Shown piece by piece: positions 46,153-54,332 of a stretch of DNA of 64,000 nucleotides. The translations under genes and the position numbers were made by a program. Location of the stretch: assembly GCF_030546575.1 (NCBI RefSeq), contig NZ_JAUOTN010000010.1, positions 1-64,000 on the forward strand. Direction: 5' to 3'. The DNA is from Pontibacter coccineus (GTDB taxonomy: Bacteria; Bacteroidota; Bacteroidia; Cytophagales; Hymenobacteraceae). The stretch's first letter is position 1; every line of letters starts with the position of its first letter. The notes under the pieces are model-generated. The model was not told where the DNA came from. It searched no databases and saw nothing but the letters and a program-made list of their open reading frames with translations.

Positions 46153-48007
46153 ATACTTCCTCAACTATATCTTTCTCAAACTTCAGATTCTCAATAATGA
46201 ATTGCTGGCGCTCCGGCGTGTTTTTGCCCATGTAGTAGCTCAGCATTTTCTGTATCGTCGTGTCTTTTTGCAGGAACACCGGCTTCAATTTGATGTTATC
46301 GCCAATGAACTTACCAAACTCGTCCGGCGAGATCTCACCCAAACCTTTGAATCGGGTGATCTCAGGGCGTTTGCCCAGTTTCTCAATAGCCGCCTGCTTT
46401 TCGGTTTCGTTGTAGCAATAGATGGTTTCTTTCTTGTTGCGCACCCGGAAAAGCGGCGTTTCCAGAATGTAGACGTGGCCGTTCTTCACCAGATCCGGGA
46501 AGAACTGCAGGAAGAAGGTCAGCAGCAGCAGACGGATGTGCATCCCGTCCACGTCGGCATCCGTTGCGATCACCACACGGTTATACCTGAGGCCTTCCAG
46601 GCCTTCTTCAATGTTCAGGGCGTGCTGCAACAGATTAAACTCCTCGTTTTCGTACACGACCTTTTTCTTCAGACCAAAGCAGTTCAAAGGCTTACCTCTC
46701 AAACTGAAGACCGCCTCCGTGTCTACGTTGCGGGATTTGGTGATGGAACCACTGGCCGAGTCACCCTCCGTGATGAAGAGCGTTGAAAGCAATGCGTTCT
46801 CGTGCTTGTCCTCGTTGAAGTGCAGGCGGCAGTCGCGGAGTTTGCGGTTGTGCAGGTTGGCTTTCTTGGCGCGCTGGTTGGCCAGCTTCTTCACACCTGC
46901 CATGTCCTTGCGCTCCCGCTCGCTTTGCTCAATGCGCTTCTTCAGCGCTTCAGCCGTCGCCTGGTTGATGCGGAGATAATTATCAAGGTGCTCCTTAATA
47001 AAGTCATTGATATATGAGTTCACGGCCGGTCCGTCCGGGCCCATATCAATCGAGCCCAGTTTGGTCTTGGTCTGTGATTCAAATACCGGCTCCTGTACAC
47101 GAAGCGAAATGGCACCGACAACGGAGCCGCGAATGTCAGCTGCGTCATAATCCTTCTTATAAAAGTCACGGATTGTCTTTACCAGTGCTGTGCGGAAAGC
47201 CGCCAGGTGCGTACCCCCCATGGTCGTATACTGACCGTTCACGAAAGAATAATACTCCTCGCCGTAATCGTTACCGTGTGTTATGGCCAGCTCAATATCA
47301 TTCCCTTTCAGGTGGATGATCGGGTAGCGCATGCTCTCCTCGTCGGCTTTGTTTCTTAAAAGGTCGAGTAGGCCGTTCTCAGAGTAGAATTTTTTGCCGT
47401 TGAAGTTGATCGTCAGACCGGCGTTCAGGTATACGTAGTTCCAGATCTGGTTCTCCAGATAATCCGGGTTGTACTGATAGTTCTTGAAGATGGTATCGTC
47501 CGGTGTAAAAACCGTGAGCGTACCGTTGCGCTGTGAGGTGGCCTCCAGCGGAAGATCGTTGGTCAGCACACCACGCTCAAACTCGGCGGCCTTCATCTGT
47601 CCGTCACGCACCGATTGAATGCGGAACTGGCTTGAAAGGGCGTTTACCGCCTTCGTACCCACGCCGTTCAGACCAACCGATTTCTGGAATGCCTTGCTGT
47701 CGTACTTACCACCTGTGTTGATCTTGCTTACGCAGTCGATCACCTTGCCCAGCGGAATACCGCGGCCATAGTCGCGCACCTGCACCTTGTGGTCCGATAT
47801 CTTGATGTCGATCGTCTTGCCATAGCCCATCACGTGTTCGTCGATGGAGTTGTCAATCACCTCTTTCACCAAAATGTAAATACCATCATCGGCCGAAGAT
47901 CCGTCTCCCAGCTTGCCGATGTACATACCGGGGCGTAGCCTGATGTGTTCGCGGGGCTCCAGCGAGCGAATGCTGTCTTCGTTGTAATTATGCTCTAACT
48001 CTGCCAT
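46145..48007 (-). CDS. parE: DNA topoisomerase IV subunit B
   Basis: A 620-residue ATPase subunit. The GHKL ATP site has [29 protein letters not shown] and [14 protein letters not shown]. The transducer domain has [12 protein letters not shown]. The TOPRIM domain carries the metal residues in [13 protein letters not shown] and [17 protein letters not shown]. The C-terminal [18 protein letters not shown] follows. The gene is the first of a parE-parC pair, coupled by an 8-base overlap, with a full consensus promoter upstream. Confidence 0.96.
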   Translation of the reverse strand: MAELEHNYNEDSIRSLEPREHIRLRPGMYIGKLGDGSSADDGIYILVKEVIDNSIDEHVMGYGKTIDIKISDHKVQVRDYGRGIPLGKVIDCVSKINTGGKYDSKAFQKSVGLNGVGTKAVNALSSQFRIQSVRDGQMKAAEFERGVLTNDLPLEATSQRNGTLTVFTPDDTIFKNYQYNPDYLENQIWNYVYLNAGLTINFNGKKFYSENGLLDLLRNKADEESMRYPIIHLKGNDIELAITHGNDYGEEYYSFVNGQYTTMGGTHLAAFRTALVKTIRDFYKKDYDAADIRGSVVGAISLRVQEPVFESQTKTKLGSIDMGPDGPAVNSYINDFIKEHLDNYLRINQATAEALKKRIEQSERERKDMAGVKKLANQRAKKANLHNRKLRDCRLHFNEDKHENALLSTLFITEGDSASGSITKSRNVDTEAVFSLRGKPLNCFGLKKKVVYENEEFNLLQHALNIEEGLEGLRYNRVVIATDADVDGMHIRLLLLTFFLQFFPDLVKNGHVYILETPLFRVRNKKETIYCYNETEKQAAIEKLGKRPEITRFKGLGEISPDEFGKFIGDNIKLKPVFLQKDTTIQKMLSYYMGKNTPERQQFIIENLKFEKDIVEEVYA

Positions 48008-48145
48008 TCTGTAAGCGTAAGTGTATTTGATTTAGTGGAATCACTCGGAAATATAGAAAAATAAAAGAAATCAGACGCTACAAATAGTTCCGGCGCCTGA
48101 CCGATTCATCCCGCAAGGAGGATTATTGCTAATATTTTTAGTCAG

Positions 48146-48176
48146 CAAATATAGTTAAATTCGTTGAAATCATCAA
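48146..48176 (-). promoter_or_regulatory. parE-parC promoter
   Basis: On the minus strand TTG (48176-48174), 20 bases, TATATTTG (48153-48146): a complete match to the Bacteroidota consensus. Confidence 0.65.
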
Positions 48177-48294
48177 CTACTTCTATACAACCATTGCGCA
48201 TTACTTACAGTTCACGAAAACCGAAGAAAAACACAGGTAGATTTTGGCTAATTTAATTAGCATAAAAATATTTAGATTTAACTATACTTGCGCT

Positions 48295-48302
48295 TACATT
48301 TG
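48295..48302 (+). promoter_or_regulatory. Promoter -7 element of the AI-2E permease gene
   Basis: TACATTTG is an exact TAnnTTTG match 53 bases ahead of the start codon. No matching TTG was found at the right spacing. Confidence 0.45.
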
Positions 48303-48355
48303 CTTAACTAAATGCGGTCAAACACAGGCCGTATACCTACACACGGACACACCCT

Positions 48356-49504
48356 ATGGAAATTAAATTACCCCGGTATTTTAAATATGTCATCATTTTA
48401 CTGGGCCTTTTTCTAGCTATCTGGACATTACAGAGCTTCAAGTCGGTTCTGATGCCGCTGGCCTTTGCTTTGCTGTTTGCCCTGCTCCTGCTGCCTCTCA
48501 CCCGCGACCTCGAAAAATTCCGCGTCCCGCGTGCGTTGGCTATTCTCTGTAGCATTGTCATGGTGGTGATCGTGCTGGGCCTGGTCATCTGGTTTTTGTC
48601 AATGCAGGTCATTAGCCTCACCTCCGAGCTGGATGCCATCGGGAAGAACTTCGATGCCTTGATCATGAAGGTGCAGGACTACCTCTACCATAATTTTGGT
48701 ATACAACCCGCCAACAAAAGCGAGCTCTTCCGCAATACAGTGGGCGGCTTACGGGAAGTTTCAACCACTTTTGTCGGTAGCACCATCTCACTGACCACCG
48801 GCGCACTGACGGTTATCACCATCGTGCCCATTTTTGTGTTCTGCTTTCTGTACTACCGCGACCACTTGGAGCAGTTCATGTACAAGTTTGTGTCGAAGGA
48901 GCGCCGCAGCAGCCTCAACCATACCATTGACAACATACAGTTAGTGGCACAAAGCTACATCTCGGGCCTGATGATCGTGATTGTGATTGTGTCCTTGCTC
49001 AACTCAGCTGGCTTGCTTATCCTGGGCGTGAAGTATGCGATCTTTTTCGGCGTCTTTGCCTCCATCCTGACCATCATACCTTATATAGGTATTCTGATCG
49101 GGGCCATGCTCCCGGCGCTGTTCACGCTGGCCACCACGGGCAGTCTGTTCGAGGCGGTGCTGGTAGTGCTGGTGTTCATGTTCGTACAATTTCTGGAGGG
49201 CAATTTCATTACGCCCTATGTTGTTGGTTCCAAGGTAAGTATCAACCCTTTTGCGGCCATCATTGCCTTGCTGATTGGTGGGGAAATTTGGGGAGCGGCC
49301 GGTATGATCATCTCTATACCCATGATCGCGATCCTGAAAGTTATTTTTGATGCTTACGAACCACTGCGACCCTTCGGCTTTTTGCTGGCCGATATAGACG
49401 ATGTGAAAGAGCAGAAATCGGGACGCTTCCGGAAGATGTTCGACAAGCTGCGCGAAAAAGCGAGAAGGGAGCGCTACGAGGATGACCGGGAAGCCGAGCA
49501 GTAG
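48356..49504 (+). CDS. AI-2E family transporter
   Basis: A 382-residue polytopic membrane protein of the AI-2E/PerM/YdiK family. About eight transmembrane helices: two close to the N-terminus (YVIILLGLFLAIWTLQSF; LMPLAFALLFALLLLPL), one at about 60-80, then a soluble stretch. Helices around PYIGILIGAMLPALFTLAT and VLVFMFVQFLEGNFITPYVVGSKVSINPFAAIIALLIGGEIWG follow, the latter carrying the family motif (QFLEGNFITPyVvG). Members have been linked to quorum-signal export, Na+/H+ exchange and other roles, so the substrate is open. The C-terminus is charged and cytoplasmic. Confidence 0.93.
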   Translation: MEIKLPRYFKYVIILLGLFLAIWTLQSFKSVLMPLAFALLFALLLLPLTRDLEKFRVPRALAILCSIVMVVIVLGLVIWFLSMQVISLTSELDAIGKNFDALIMKVQDYLYHNFGIQPANKSELFRNTVGGLREVSTTFVGSTISLTTGALTVITIVPIFVFCFLYYRDHLEQFMYKFVSKERRSSLNHTIDNIQLVAQSYISGLMIVIVIVSLLNSAGLLILGVKYAIFFGVFASILTIIPYIGILIGAMLPALFTLATTGSLFEAVLVVLVFMFVQFLEGNFITPYVVGSKVSINPFAAIIALLIGGEIWGAAGMIISIPMIAILKVIFDAYEPLRPFGFLLADIDDVKEQKSGRFRKMFDKLREKARRERYEDDREAEQ

Positions 49505-49639
49505 GACGCATTTGCTAATGCTGTTTGCACAAGGTATAGCGTGCGCGGAATTTGAAACGTATTGCTAAGAATATTGGTTTACAGGATAGTCCTTTGGAGA
49601 ACACCAGAGGCCGCTTCTAAAAGCCTAAAAAGAATCAGC

Positions 49640-51049
49640 TTGTACGCCATCATAGACATTGAGACCACGGGTAGTCAGCCCACACAGGACAGGATCACTG
49701 AAATTGCCATTTTCATTCACGATGGAAACGAAGTCGTGGATAAGTATAGCACCTTGATCAACCCGGAGCGCCCTATTCCCTATTTCATTTCTCAGCTCAC
49801 CGGCATTACCGACGATATGGTGCAGGACGCGCCCAAGTTCTACGAGGTGGCCAAAGAGATCGTGCAGTTCACGGAGGGCAAGGTGTTTGTGGCCCACAAC
49901 GTGCGCTTCGACTACTCCTTCATCAAGAAAGAGTTTGCTGACCTGGGTTTTACCTTTCAGCGCAAGACGCTTTGCACCGTGCGCCTGAGCCGTTCGCTTA
50001 TACCTGGCCTGCCTTCTTACTCGCTGGGTAAACTCTGCAAAAGCATTGACATTGACCTGCAGATGCGCCACCGTGCCATCGGCGACGCCGAAGCCACGGC
50101 CAAGCTGTTTGACAAGCTGATCAAGTTAAACCGTCCGGTGATTGACGGAGCCCAGCACATGGCTGATCCTTCGGAACAGCTTAAGAACGAGATCAAAGCC
50201 TCTCTCCTTCCCCCTGCCATCAGCAAGGAGCAGGTGGATGCTTTGCCGACGGTTCCGGGGGTCTACTACTTTTACAACGAAGCGGGAGAGGTGATCTATG
50301 TTGGCAAGAGCATCAATATAAAGAAGCGCATTATCCAGCACTTCAACATCGACTACAAGAGCCGCAAATCGATTGAGTTCAAGAACCAGATCGCTGACAT
50401 TACTTACGAACTGATGGGCAACGAACTGGTGGCACTGTTGTTTGAGTCGGCGGAGATCAAGCGCATGAAGCCGCACTACAACCGTCAGCAGCGGCGCAGT
50501 GTGTTCAATACCGGCATTTTCACCTACGAAGATGATAAAGGGTATAAGCGACTGACATTTGGAAGCATCAACAAGGCCGATGATGTGAACATGACGCCCA
50601 TTATCGCACTCTCTAACCAGTTCAAGGCCAAAGGCTTCCTTTATCATAAGGTATCAAAGTATAACCTGTGCCAAAAGCTGTGCGACCTGTATAAAACGCC
50701 GGGTGCCTGCTTCGACTACCAAGTACACATCTGCAAAGGTGCCTGCATTGGAGCAGAAACGCCCGAAGAGTACAATGCACGTGTGGATGCCGCCATCGAG
50801 TCGTTTACCTACGACCACAACAGTTTTGTGATTGTAGGCAAGGGCCGGGAACTGGGCGAAAAATCTGTTGTGGTGGTAGAGCACGGCACCTACCTCGGCT
50901 TTGGCTTTGTGGACGAGTACTTTTCGGCCAGCTCGCTGGACGACTTTAAGTCGGAGATTCAGCGCTACAACGACAACAAGGACATACAGCAGATCATACG
51001 CGGCCACATGCGCGGGAAGCACAAAGACAAAGTGCTCGTGTTTGATTAA
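49640..51049 (+). CDS. Exonuclease (DnaQ-like) plus GIY-YIG nuclease fusion protein
   Basis: I prefer a TTG start at 49640 (469 residues, LYAIIDIETTG) because homologues begin at that point. An ATG at 49562 would add 26 residues that look unrelated. Residues about 1-165 form a DEDDh 3'-5' exonuclease (DIETTGSQPTQDRITEI, VAHNVRFDYSFIKKEF, HRAIGDAEAT). Residues about 190-270 form a GIY-YIG domain (PGVYYFYNEAGEVIYVGKSINIKKRI) like the N-terminus of UvrC and Cho. The remainder includes a Cys-rich patch (CQKLCDLYKTPGACFDYQVHICKGACIG), as in UvrC-like proteins. This is the architecture of DNA polymerase III epsilon/UvrC-like repair nucleases. It likely acts in DNA repair, by inference. Confidence 0.85.
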   Translation: MYAIIDIETTGSQPTQDRITEIAIFIHDGNEVVDKYSTLINPERPIPYFISQLTGITDDMVQDAPKFYEVAKEIVQFTEGKVFVAHNVRFDYSFIKKEFADLGFTFQRKTLCTVRLSRSLIPGLPSYSLGKLCKSIDIDLQMRHRAIGDAEATAKLFDKLIKLNRPVIDGAQHMADPSEQLKNEIKASLLPPAISKEQVDALPTVPGVYYFYNEAGEVIYVGKSINIKKRIIQHFNIDYKSRKSIEFKNQIADITYELMGNELVALLFESAEIKRMKPHYNRQQRRSVFNTGIFTYEDDKGYKRLTFGSINKADDVNMTPIIALSNQFKAKGFLYHKVSKYNLCQKLCDLYKTPGACFDYQVHICKGACIGAETPEEYNARVDAAIESFTYDHNSFVIVGKGRELGEKSVVVVEHGTYLGFGFVDEYFSASSLDDFKSEIQRYNDNKDIQQIIRGHMRGKHKDKVLVFD

Positions 51050-51155
51050 GCCTTCCTGAAAGGTATAGCCCCTTTTTTCTGAAGCGCCTGCCATCAATTT
51101 TCGGTTAAGAAATTATTTATCCGTAATTTCAAATCGAAATAAAACTTAAACATTC

Positions 51156-52226
51156 ATGGAAAAACGTTTCAGATCAGGGGTATTGTTCGGCGATGAAGTA
51201 ACAGAGCTGTTCAAGTATGCCAATGAAAATAATTTTGCGCTGCCAGCCGTCAACGTGATTGGCACAAACTCTATCAACGCCGTGCTGGAAACAGCCAAGG
51301 TGCTTAATTCCCCCGTAATCATTCAGTTCTCGCACGGTGGCGCCACGTTCTTCGCTGGTAAAGGCCTGGAAAACGACAACCAGAAAGCTGCCATCGCAGG
51401 TGGTGTTTCAGGTGCCCAGCACGTACACTTGATGGCTGAAGCCTACGGCGTACCCGTGGTACTGCACACTGACCATGCTGCCAAGAAATTGCTTCCCTGG
51501 ATCGACGGTCTGTTAGACGCCGGCGAAAAATACTACGAGCAACACGGCAAGCCACTCTACAGCTCACACATGCTCGACCTTTCGGAGGAAGAGATCAAAG
51601 AAAACATCGAGACATGCGCAAGTTACCTGGAGCGTATGAATAAGATCGGTATGACCGTGGAGATCGAACTCGGCGTGACCGGTGGCGAAGAAGATGGCGT
51701 GGACAACACCGGCGTAGACAGCTCCCGTCTGTATACCCAGCCGGAGGAAGTAGCCTATGCGTACGAAGAGCTGAAGAAAGTGAGCGACCGTTTCACAATC
51801 GCTGCGGCATTCGGCAACGTGCATGGTGTATACAAGCCGGGCAACGTGGAGCTGCGCCCGGAGATCCTGAAAAACTCACAGAACTTTATCAAAGAGAAAT
51901 TCGGAACAGGCGAAAACCCGGTGAACTTTGTATTCCACGGCGGTTCCGGATCAGAGAAAGCCAAGATCACAGAGGCGATTGGCTACGGTGCCATCAAGAT
52001 GAACATTGACACGGACATGCAGTGGGCTTACTGGGAGGGTGTGAAGAATTATTACGAGTCGAAGAAGGAATACCTGCAAGGCCAGCTGGGTAGCCCGGAC
52101 GGTCCAGACTCTCCTAATAAGAAGTACTACGACCCACGCGTTTGGCTGCGCAAAGGCGAAGAAAACTTCATCGCCAGACTGAAGGAAGCGTTTGAAGACT
52201 TGAATTGCGTGAATAAGAATGTATAA
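51156..52226 (+). CDS. fbaA: Class II fructose-bisphosphate aldolase
   Basis: A 356-residue zinc aldolase that splits fructose 1,6-bisphosphate into DHAP and glyceraldehyde 3-phosphate. Zinc ligands appear in VVLHTDHAAKKLLPW and in FGNVHGVYKPGNVEL. The phosphate/metal loops FHGGSGSEKAKI and MNIDTDMQWAYW are intact. The length matches the class II-A (E. coli FbaA) subgroup. It is followed by a hairpin terminator and a long repeat-rich gap, then by a PfkB kinase in the opposite direction. Confidence 0.97.
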   Translation: MEKRFRSGVLFGDEVTELFKYANENNFALPAVNVIGTNSINAVLETAKVLNSPVIIQFSHGGATFFAGKGLENDNQKAAIAGGVSGAQHVHLMAEAYGVPVVLHTDHAAKKLLPWIDGLLDAGEKYYEQHGKPLYSSHMLDLSEEEIKENIETCASYLERMNKIGMTVEIELGVTGGEEDGVDNTGVDSSRLYTQPEEVAYAYEELKKVSDRFTIAAAFGNVHGVYKPGNVELRPEILKNSQNFIKEKFGTGENPVNFVFHGGSGSEKAKITEAIGYGAIKMNIDTDMQWAYWEGVKNYYESKKEYLQGQLGSPDGPDSPNKKYYDPRVWLRKGEENFIARLKEAFEDLNCVNKNV

Positions 52227-52245
52227 GGTATAACCTTAGATTATA

Positions 52246-52280
52246 AAGAAGGGTGAGGCGAAAGCTTCACCCTTCTTATT
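52246..52280 (+). terminator. fbaA terminator
   Basis: AAGAAGGGTGAGGC (52246-52259) and GCTTCACCCTTCTT (52264-52277) pair around GAAA with one mismatch, followed by a T-rich run, 20 bases after the stop codon. Confidence 0.85.
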
Positions 52281-53198
52281 TTGTCTGATACAAGATTTTC
52301 AGGATTAAAGGATTTTCAAGGTGTCTCTAAAGGATTGTTATCCCCTTTCTGCTTCAAAATTGCCCTTCCTGTCGCAGCTAAAGGTATAGCGTTGTAGCTT
52401 TTGCAGTTTGAGCTTCCACAAATTAGACCCACCCCTGCCCCTCCCGAGAGGGGAATTACTGCAGTTCACTCAATTCTCAGGTGTAGACTTTGTAGCAACT
52501 TTTTATATTATATAATACCGGGCCCAACCACCTCTGACCCTTTATGCCGTCAACTAAAAGCCTTTTTTGTCATTTCGACCCTTGGGAGAAATCTGAATTT
52601 GTGTGAAAGTATTGATAAAATCCAGATCTCTCCTTTCGTCGAGATGACGGCTTGAGTTAATCGTTAATTAGGATGATGGCATTGCCCCTAACCTCTCCTT
52701 GTCCTTTAAGAGGGCCCCTACCCCCAGGCGGGGAATCTGGAATTGCCATTTCAAGGTATAAGCCTCGTATTATTCTTTACTGCAAATTCAACTGTCAGGT
52801 ATAGCAAGACTTACTTGCCCCGGAAGCGATGAAACAAACACCATTAGCCAGGTGCACTTTTCGGCGCTCCACTGTTTGAGCGTTCAGCGAGTTTGGAGCG
52901 TCTTGACCTTTTTGCTTACTTTTTGTGTCAAGACAAAAAGTGAGTGCCCGCCGCACAGGCGAAGCCATGAAACAAATTAGCTTAAGGTATAGGTAGGCTG
53001 AAACTACGCCAGTTGCAAACCGGCCACATGCGCCACCACATTTGCGCTATCGCTAAACTGGCGGTATGTAGGGCTAGGCTTGCAGAACGCTGCAAGGTAT
53101 GAGCAGTCGTATGTCATGCCTATACCTGGGCCAGAGGCCCCAATATAGCAGTCACGAGCGGGGACGCTCGCGCCATGGATAAGAGCGTGAGCAAACTA
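52278..53198. repeat. Gene-free region made of dispersed-type inverted repeats
   Basis: No credible gene is present. From left to right I see these elements. A CCCCTC/GAGGGG hairpin (52438-52453) lies within a C-rich segment, and a related C/G-rich segment at about 52683-52740. A long imperfect inverted repeat has a left arm at 52569-52600 (GTCATTTCGACC...) and a right arm at 52617-52648 (...TCGAGATGAC). CTTACTTTTTGT/ACAAAAAGTGAG lies at 52915-52944 with one mismatch. CGAGCG/CGCTCG lies at 53155-53170. Six copies of the AGGTATA word lie between them. Similar segments are familiar to me from other Bacteroidota intergenic DNA. A mobile origin (MITE or REP type) is an inference. Confidence 0.7.
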
Positions 53199-54137
53199 TT
53201 ACTTATGCTTCAACAACCACTGGTATATCTCCTCTGTATCCTCTTTGCGGCATAGCTCAGACCCCGGCGTCATCGTCGCGGCGGTGCCGGCGGCAACGCC
53301 GTAGCGCACCACTTCCTCCAACGAACAACCCTGCAGTAGGCTCATCACCATACCAGCCACCATGCTGTCCCCGGCGCCGACGGCGCTCTGTTGCTTCACA
53401 GTAGGCGGTACAACATAGTGAATGCCTGATTCTTTGGAGGCCAGCATCGCGCCGCGTGGACCCAGCGACACGACCAGCACTTTGCACTTGCCTTCGTCGA
53501 GTACCTGCATGGCGAACTCTTCCTGCTCCATCGCTGAAATATGTTCCTTCCCGGCCAGCTTGGCCAGCTCGCCCAGGTTGGGTTTGATCAAGTATAGCCC
53601 CTCTCCTGCTGCCTTTAAAAGCGCCTCACCCGATGTATCTACGATCAGCCTAAAGTTGCGCTTATGGGCGATCAAGGCCATCTGGAGGTAAAAATCATCA
53701 GGCACACCAGGAGCCAGACTGCCGCTGGCGACTACGTATTCGGGTACCTGTTCCAACTTCTCGAGTTTCTCCAACACCTGTTGCCACTCCGATTTTTCAA
53801 TATGCGGACCAGGCATGCCGAAGCGAAACTGGTCTCCCGTACTGTCTTCCATCACCATCAGACTTTCCCGGGTCCAGCTTTTGGTCTGACCATTCCAATA
53901 TTCCACGCCTTCCTCCTTCAGCAATTCGCAAAGCTTTTCTCCGGCTGGCCCGCCTGATAACAGCCAGGCACAGGAGTTGCCCCCTAGTTTATGCATGGCG
54001 CGTGATACGTTGATGCCACCTCCCCCCGGTTCGTAAGTGGGCTCCTCGCAGCGCAGCTTCTTCTCGGGCAGCACGCGCTGTACACGGGTACTCTTGTCTA
54101 AGGCCGGATTGATCGTGATGGTGAGGACTTTATGCAT
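53199..54137 (-). CDS. PfkB-family sugar-phosphate kinase (1-phosphofructokinase-like)
   Basis: A 312-residue ribokinase-fold enzyme. Substrate-binding motif PGGGGINVSRAMHKLGG (about 37-53), central VASGSLAPGVPDDFY, and the C-terminal anion-hole/catalytic motif SAVGAGDSMVAGMV (Asp about 252). It fits the hexose-phosphate subgroup (FruK, LacC, Pfk-2) and most likely phosphorylates fructose 6-phosphate, fructose 1-phosphate or tagatose 6-phosphate. It sits among genes for aldolase, GH65, OtsB, beta-PGM and glucose-6-phosphate isomerase, so a glycolytic Pfk-2 role is attractive. It is separated from GH65 by 195 bases. Confidence 0.9.
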   Translation of the reverse strand: MHKVLTITINPALDKSTRVQRVLPEKKLRCEEPTYEPGGGGINVSRAMHKLGGNSCAWLLSGGPAGEKLCELLKEEGVEYWNGQTKSWTRESLMVMEDSTGDQFRFGMPGPHIEKSEWQQVLEKLEKLEQVPEYVVASGSLAPGVPDDFYLQMALIAHKRNFRLIVDTSGEALLKAAGEGLYLIKPNLGELAKLAGKEHISAMEQEEFAMQVLDEGKCKVLVVSLGPRGAMLASKESGIHYVVPPTVKQQSAVGAGDSMVAGMVMSLLQGCSLEEVVRYGVAAGTAATMTPGSELCRKEDTEEIYQWLLKHK

Positions 54138-54332
54138 ATGCTACAGGTATAAATATTGGTACAAGCGGACACCAGCGTAAGCCTAAAATGATCGTCCACC
54201 ATAGGTCATCCTGGTTCTGGCGATCATACAGTCATCTACTCATCTGTACTTTAACAGTTGCTGGGCTCTCAAACCAGGAATCACAGGAATCAGGTATAGG
54301 TATAGCCAATCCTTAGGCGAATCCCTTTTACT

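Larger units (their letters stand above)
48008..48355. other. Divergent intergenic region between parE and the AI-2E permease gene
   Basis: These 348 bases are AT-rich and hold one promoter for each direction. The parE leader is about 138 bases. No gene or clear RNA element was recognised in it. Confidence 0.6.

Noticed and set aside
52401-52655. 84-residue plus-strand frame in the repeat region
   Set aside because: It runs through the C-rich hairpin and the MITE-like arm. The product is low in information and overlaps repeats.
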